64,000 nucleotides of DNA from Trichomonas vaginalis G3 (Eukaryota; Parabasalia; Trichomonadida; Trichomonadidae): NCBI RefSeq assembly GCF_026262505.1, contig NC_067206.1, forward strand, positions 9,048,268 through 9,112,267, written 5' to 3'. Position 1 is the first letter of the stretch. Each line of letters begins with the position of its first letter. Below are positions 60,448 to 64,000 of this stretch, piece by piece. The notes beneath the pieces are model-generated. The model searched no databases. It saw nothing but the letters and a program-made list of their open reading frames with translations, and was not told the DNA's origin. The translations under genes and the position numbers were made by a program.

Positions 60448-60849
60448 GTGGTGTTTCGGTCGCCAGCGCTCTCAAGGTTAGTCCTTCCACCAAGAAATTG
60501 TGAAATTCCCGAAATATCAAATTATGATAAACAAAAGACAGAAATACAATCAAAAATACAACATCTTTCAAACTTATTGAAAAAAGGAGAGATGTATCTT
60601 TTACCTTTATTGAAAGAGTTGAATACATTGGTTACTTCATTTGAAACAATGACAAGTATAAGACAGAATGCAATCATCTTTTGGTCCAGTCATGGCGTTG
60701 AAGGTGATTTAATGACAGAAGTACTGGAGTATATTGATAAAATCTGCAGTGAAAATTCATTATACGAAGTTATTGATAATTGGAATTCAATTGTTAATGA
60801 TATCATTCACAAATTGGAATCGAAGATCAGTATGAAATTTAAAATATAA
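60448..60849 (+). pseudogene. ORF tail carried in X3, unknown protein
   Basis: An open frame of 133 codons; from about codon 14 it has the look of a real protein (helical, charged): RNCEIPEISNYDKQKTEIQ, FETMTSIRQNAIIFWSSHG, then [16 protein letters not shown]. The front joins satellite sequence, so only the C-terminal part of a gene is present. X1 and X4 keep just the last ~20 codons as a remnant, which shows that they descend from a longer form. It could be the end of the missing transposase or a captured host gene. Not recognised. Confidence 0.5.
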
Positions 60850-60892
60850 ATAAATTTTAATTATATTATTTTTAATTTTTTTAAATAAATAT

Positions 60893-62022
60893 ACATATAT
60901 ACAATATATACATATATACATATATACATATATACATATATACATATATACATATATACATATATACATATATACATATATACATATATACATATATACA
61001 TATATACATATATACATATATACATATATACATATATACATATATACATATATACATATATACATATATACATATATACATATATACATATATACATATA
61101 TACATATATACATATATACATATATACATATATACATATATACATATATACATATATACATATATACATATATACATATATACATATATACATATACATA
61201 ATATACATATATTATATATATATACATATATACATATATACATATATACATATATACATATATACATATATACATATATACATATATACATATATACATA
61301 TATACATATATACATATATACATATATACATATATACATATATACATATATACATATATACATATATACATATATACATATATACATATATACATATATA
61401 CATATATACATATATACATATATACATATATACATATATACATATATACATATATACATATATACATATATACATATATACATATATACATATATACATA
61501 TATACATATATACATATATACATATATACATATATACATATATACATATATACATATATACATATATACATATATACATATATACATATATACATATATA
61601 CATATATACATATATACATATATACATATATACATATATACATATATACATATATACATATATACATATATACATATATACATATATACATATATACATA
61701 TATACATATATACATATATACATATATACATATATACATATATACATATATACATATATACATATATACATATATACATATATACATATATACATATATA
61801 CATATATACATATATACATATATACATATATACATATATACATACATACATATATACATATATACATATATACATATATACATATATACATATATACATA
61901 TATACATATATACATATATACATATATACATATATACATATATACATATACATATATACATATATACATATATACATATATACATATATACATATATACA
62001 TATATACATATATACATATATA
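60893..62022 (+). repeat. 8-bp AT microsatellite (CATATATA) in X3
   Basis: About 1.1 kb of a pure 8-bp unit with few changes, in contrast to the 16-bp unit of X1/X4, which is a dimer with one C replaced by A. Tyrosine/isoleucine ORFs across it are by-products. Confidence 0.9.
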
Positions 62023-62532
62023 GAGTGTGGTAGAATTTACGAAAAAGTGACACTTAACCTTAAATTTCCAAACACTATTTTTTGATTGTATTTTGTTATT
62101 TATATATTTATATATATGTATATTTATATATATGTATATTTATATATATGTATATTTATATATGTATATATTTATATATGTATATATTTATATATGTATA
62201 TATTTATATATGTATATATGTATATATTTATATATGTATATATTTATATATGTATATATGTATATATTTATATATGTATATATGTATATATTTATATATG
62301 TATATATTTATATATGTATATATTTATATATGTATATATTTATATATGTATATATTTATATATGTATATATTTATATATGTATATATTTATATATGAATA
62401 AATAATACATCAAACTAGTTTTAGAGTTGATAGTAAGAAGCGAAGAACACTACCAGTAAGATACAGCAGTAGTAGCTGCTTCATGCTGCATTGAGTATTG
62501 TTGAATAATTTGAAGTAGTGGTTTTTGAAATC
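62023..62532 (-). mobile_element. X5: family X element, reversed, cut by M4
   Basis: Starts GAGTGTGGTAGAATTTACG inside the X3 microsatellite. It carries its own AT microsatellite (62100-62397), the unique piece AATACATCAAACTAGTTTTAG also found in X2, and the start of a satellite unit, where M4 begins. The other part should lie beyond M4. Confidence 0.75.
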
Positions 62533-62764
62533 AGTTAGTATGGGTTAGTTGGGTACGGAGGCACTGCGCACCTACTTACCCATGATATGTGAATTTGACA
62601 CTTTACAAAACCGCGAACGTATATTTTACAACACAAACACAAACACTAACTTAACCTTAAATATTTACAAAACCACCACCCACTTCACTTCACTAACGAA
62701 CTCACTAATGTAAAAATAAACGTTCTCACTATCGTTCTCACTAACGACTTCACTAATGTTCTCA
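62533..62764. repeat. M4 left end and subterminal repeats
   Basis: Terminal words shared with M3, then CACTAATGTAAAAATAAACG-type repeats (62690-62760). No gene. Confidence 0.6.
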
Positions 62765-63047
62765 TAAATTTTCCTCAATATCTTCATCATCAGTGTTAAC
62801 CCTATTGTAGTCATACTTGAAGCCATAAACTTTCTCTAACTTCTTAACGTACAATTTACATAACTTACCTTCGTCATCGTATGGTTTAATAAATATAACT
62901 ATTTCTATCTTTATACACAGTCAATGAAAAGTCAACTGGTCTCGGATGTATTTGAAAGAACATGTTATGCTCAGGAAGGAAGAATAAATGTTTAAATGTA
63001 TGTTTGTTATACTGTGGAATTCGAATGAGTTGCTTTTGTTCTGTCAT
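62765..63047 (-). pseudogene. Small protein like the HNH C-terminal module (M4)
   Basis: MTEQKQLIRIPQYNKHTFKH then LFFLPEHNMFFQIH, parallel to M3 22440-22726 (YNGHEFKN, LFFVPRENTFYQI) and to the HNH C-terminal module. It is more diverged from M3 than the neighbouring genes are. Broken, about one or two breaks. Confidence 0.45.
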
Positions 63048-63147
63048 TTACATCCAAATAAAAATTTTCAGTAAAATAAAAAATAAACTTAAAAATTAAT
63101 GATATCACCACCCTCACACGTATGAAAACATAGCGCAAAAATAAATT

Positions 63148-63200
63148 TAGGTGAAGTGGTGAGATCTCACCTGTTTTTTCACCTCTTTTTTCACCCGTTG
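63148..63200. repeat. Covarying hairpin array (M4)
   Basis: GGTGAAGTGGTGAGATCTCACC then TTTTTTCACC twice; the same place as in M3. Confidence 0.6.
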
Positions 63201-63206
63201 AATTCA

Positions 63207-63720
63207 TTACTTTATAACTCTCTTCCTTGGTTTCTTTTTAGTTGCTTTCTTCACGTCTGTCTCCAACTTGACTGTCTTTCTTCTTCGTCCGTAATGATAC
63301 CAATTACTTCCACCAGTCAATGGGTCAAATGGTCTTTCGTAAGGGTTTCCATACATTCCATAGGGACCATACGGAAGAACTACTGGTGGAGGAAGAGTTC
63401 CATCGACTCTATTTAAATGCATTGTTTCACCTTTCATCTGGTCATTAAAGTCTTTTGCGTGTTTTGCAAACTCATCGTCCTTTCCTAAAGCATTTTCTGA
63501 CTCAGTCGCAACCAAATTGGATGCTTTATTTATGAGTCCTATTTTATTTAATCTTAACTTCTTTGCAACCCAGCCTCCAATCTTTCCTTTATTTGCATCT
63601 AATGTCTTCGAAACTCTTCCTCCACTCATTTTATTTACTGCGTCATAAGCTCCAAGTGCTTTTGCTCCAAATGCTAATGCTTTTTGTTCCCATTGCGCCT
63701 AAAGCTGCCCAAGCTACCAT
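63207..63720 (-). pseudogene. Basic-tailed core/membrane-active protein (M4)
   Basis: Nearly identical to M3 22859-23386, with the same basic tail GRRRKTVKLETDVKKATKKK. About one break. Confidence 0.5.
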
Positions 63721-63921
63721 TTACACCATATTAAAATCATCTCTCTTCAAATTATTATCTCATAAAAGTTCTCGTTACTGGAGAAAGTCAATGAAACATA
63801 AACATTCTCATTCATAAACTTCTTTCTTATATTCATCTATTCGCTTCAAAATGTCTGAACAATTGCTAACATCTTCTACAACAGTTATTTCATCATGAAT
63901 GACCTTCAAGAACAAGCTCAT
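63721..63921 (-). pseudogene. 74-residue protein homologue (M4)
   Basis: Starts MSLFLKVIHDEITVVEDVSN as M3 23387-23611, packed without gap between its neighbours. Broken, about one break. Confidence 0.45.
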
Positions 63922-64000
63922 TTAATATGCTATTAAATTCATCTCAATAATGAGTCCATCCTTTCCATCTTTAGGTAGCACAACATCTTTCATTGAAGAA
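63922..64000 (-). CDS. End of 286-type protein (M4, partial)
   Basis: Matches the last ~25 codons of M3 23612-24494 (SSMKDVVLPKDGKDGLIIEM). Cut by the window end. Confidence 0.5.
   Translation of the reverse strand, partial: SSMKDVVLPKDGKDGLIIEMNLIAY

Larger units (their letters stand above)
32302..62022 (+). mobile_element. X3: family X element holding X2, M2 and X4
   Basis: The left end GAAAAAACCAGAATTTTCG is at 32302, inside the M3 fibre gene. Its own pieces are 32302-32584, 58652-58903 and 60362-62022, between the insertions. It contains the P block, satellite, an ORF tail (60448-60849) longer than in other copies, and an 8-bp AT microsatellite. X5 begins at 62023 inside it, and its right end is beyond the window. 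Confidence 0.7.
62533..64000. mobile_element. M4: type B Polinton, left end
   Basis: Starts AGTTAGTAT as M3 does, within X5. Gene order over the visible 1.4 kb matches M3 22094-23700. The element runs past the window end. The terminal region differs visibly from M3, but the genes are nearly identical. A few breaks are present. Confidence 0.8.

Noticed and set aside
60787-62053. ORFs up to 404 residues on the reverse strand
   Set aside because: Same cause: 8-bp microsatellite translated in several frames.

Overview
The window is dense with mobile DNA from an AT-rich protist, most likely the parabasalid Trichomonas vaginalis. The evidence is the crowd of Maverick/Polinton elements rich in KilA-N genes, an IS481-like transposase of the parabasalid kind, and very short spaces between genes. 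No ordinary host gene, rRNA or tRNA was recognised. The species call is inference from these families, not from a marker gene.

Four Polinton copies of two types are present. Type A: M1 (1-20852, right end only, the left end lies before the window) and M2 (33911-58461, complete, opposite orientation, 63-bp terminal inverted repeats tipped with poly-A/poly-T and a 6-bp target duplication TATATT). Type B: M3 (from 22094) and M4 (from 62533, runs off the window). Type A carries a DDE integrase, packaging ATPase, double-jelly-roll major capsid protein, a penton-like protein, a fibre gene with a phage-like collar, small core/membrane-active proteins, an adenine DNA methyltransferase, an HNH endonuclease and a block of KilA-N-type regulators. 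M1 also has an SF3 helicase. No B-family DNA polymerase was seen in the complete M2. Many type A genes are broken (roughly ten breaks per copy) and several are whole. M1 and M2 look very alike, so both are young.

The second half is a nest. M3 sits in an IS481-like transposase gene. M3 was then hit by X1 and X3, members of a short transposon-like family called X here. X3 was hit by X2, X4 and X5, M2 landed in X2, and M4 landed in X5. Family X has imperfect terminal inverted repeats sharing the core CGAAAAAGTGACAC, a 268-bp satellite and an AT microsatellite inside. Three separate insertions are each flanked by exact direct repeats of 80, 79 and 80 bp. If these are target duplications, their length is far outside the usual range for DNA transposons. 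This is the main candidate for something undescribed.

A second theme is covarying palindromes. Short hairpins with different sequences but preserved pairing occur between genes, in the element ends, and inside KilA-N coding sequence at what looks like the same point of two different KilA-N proteins.
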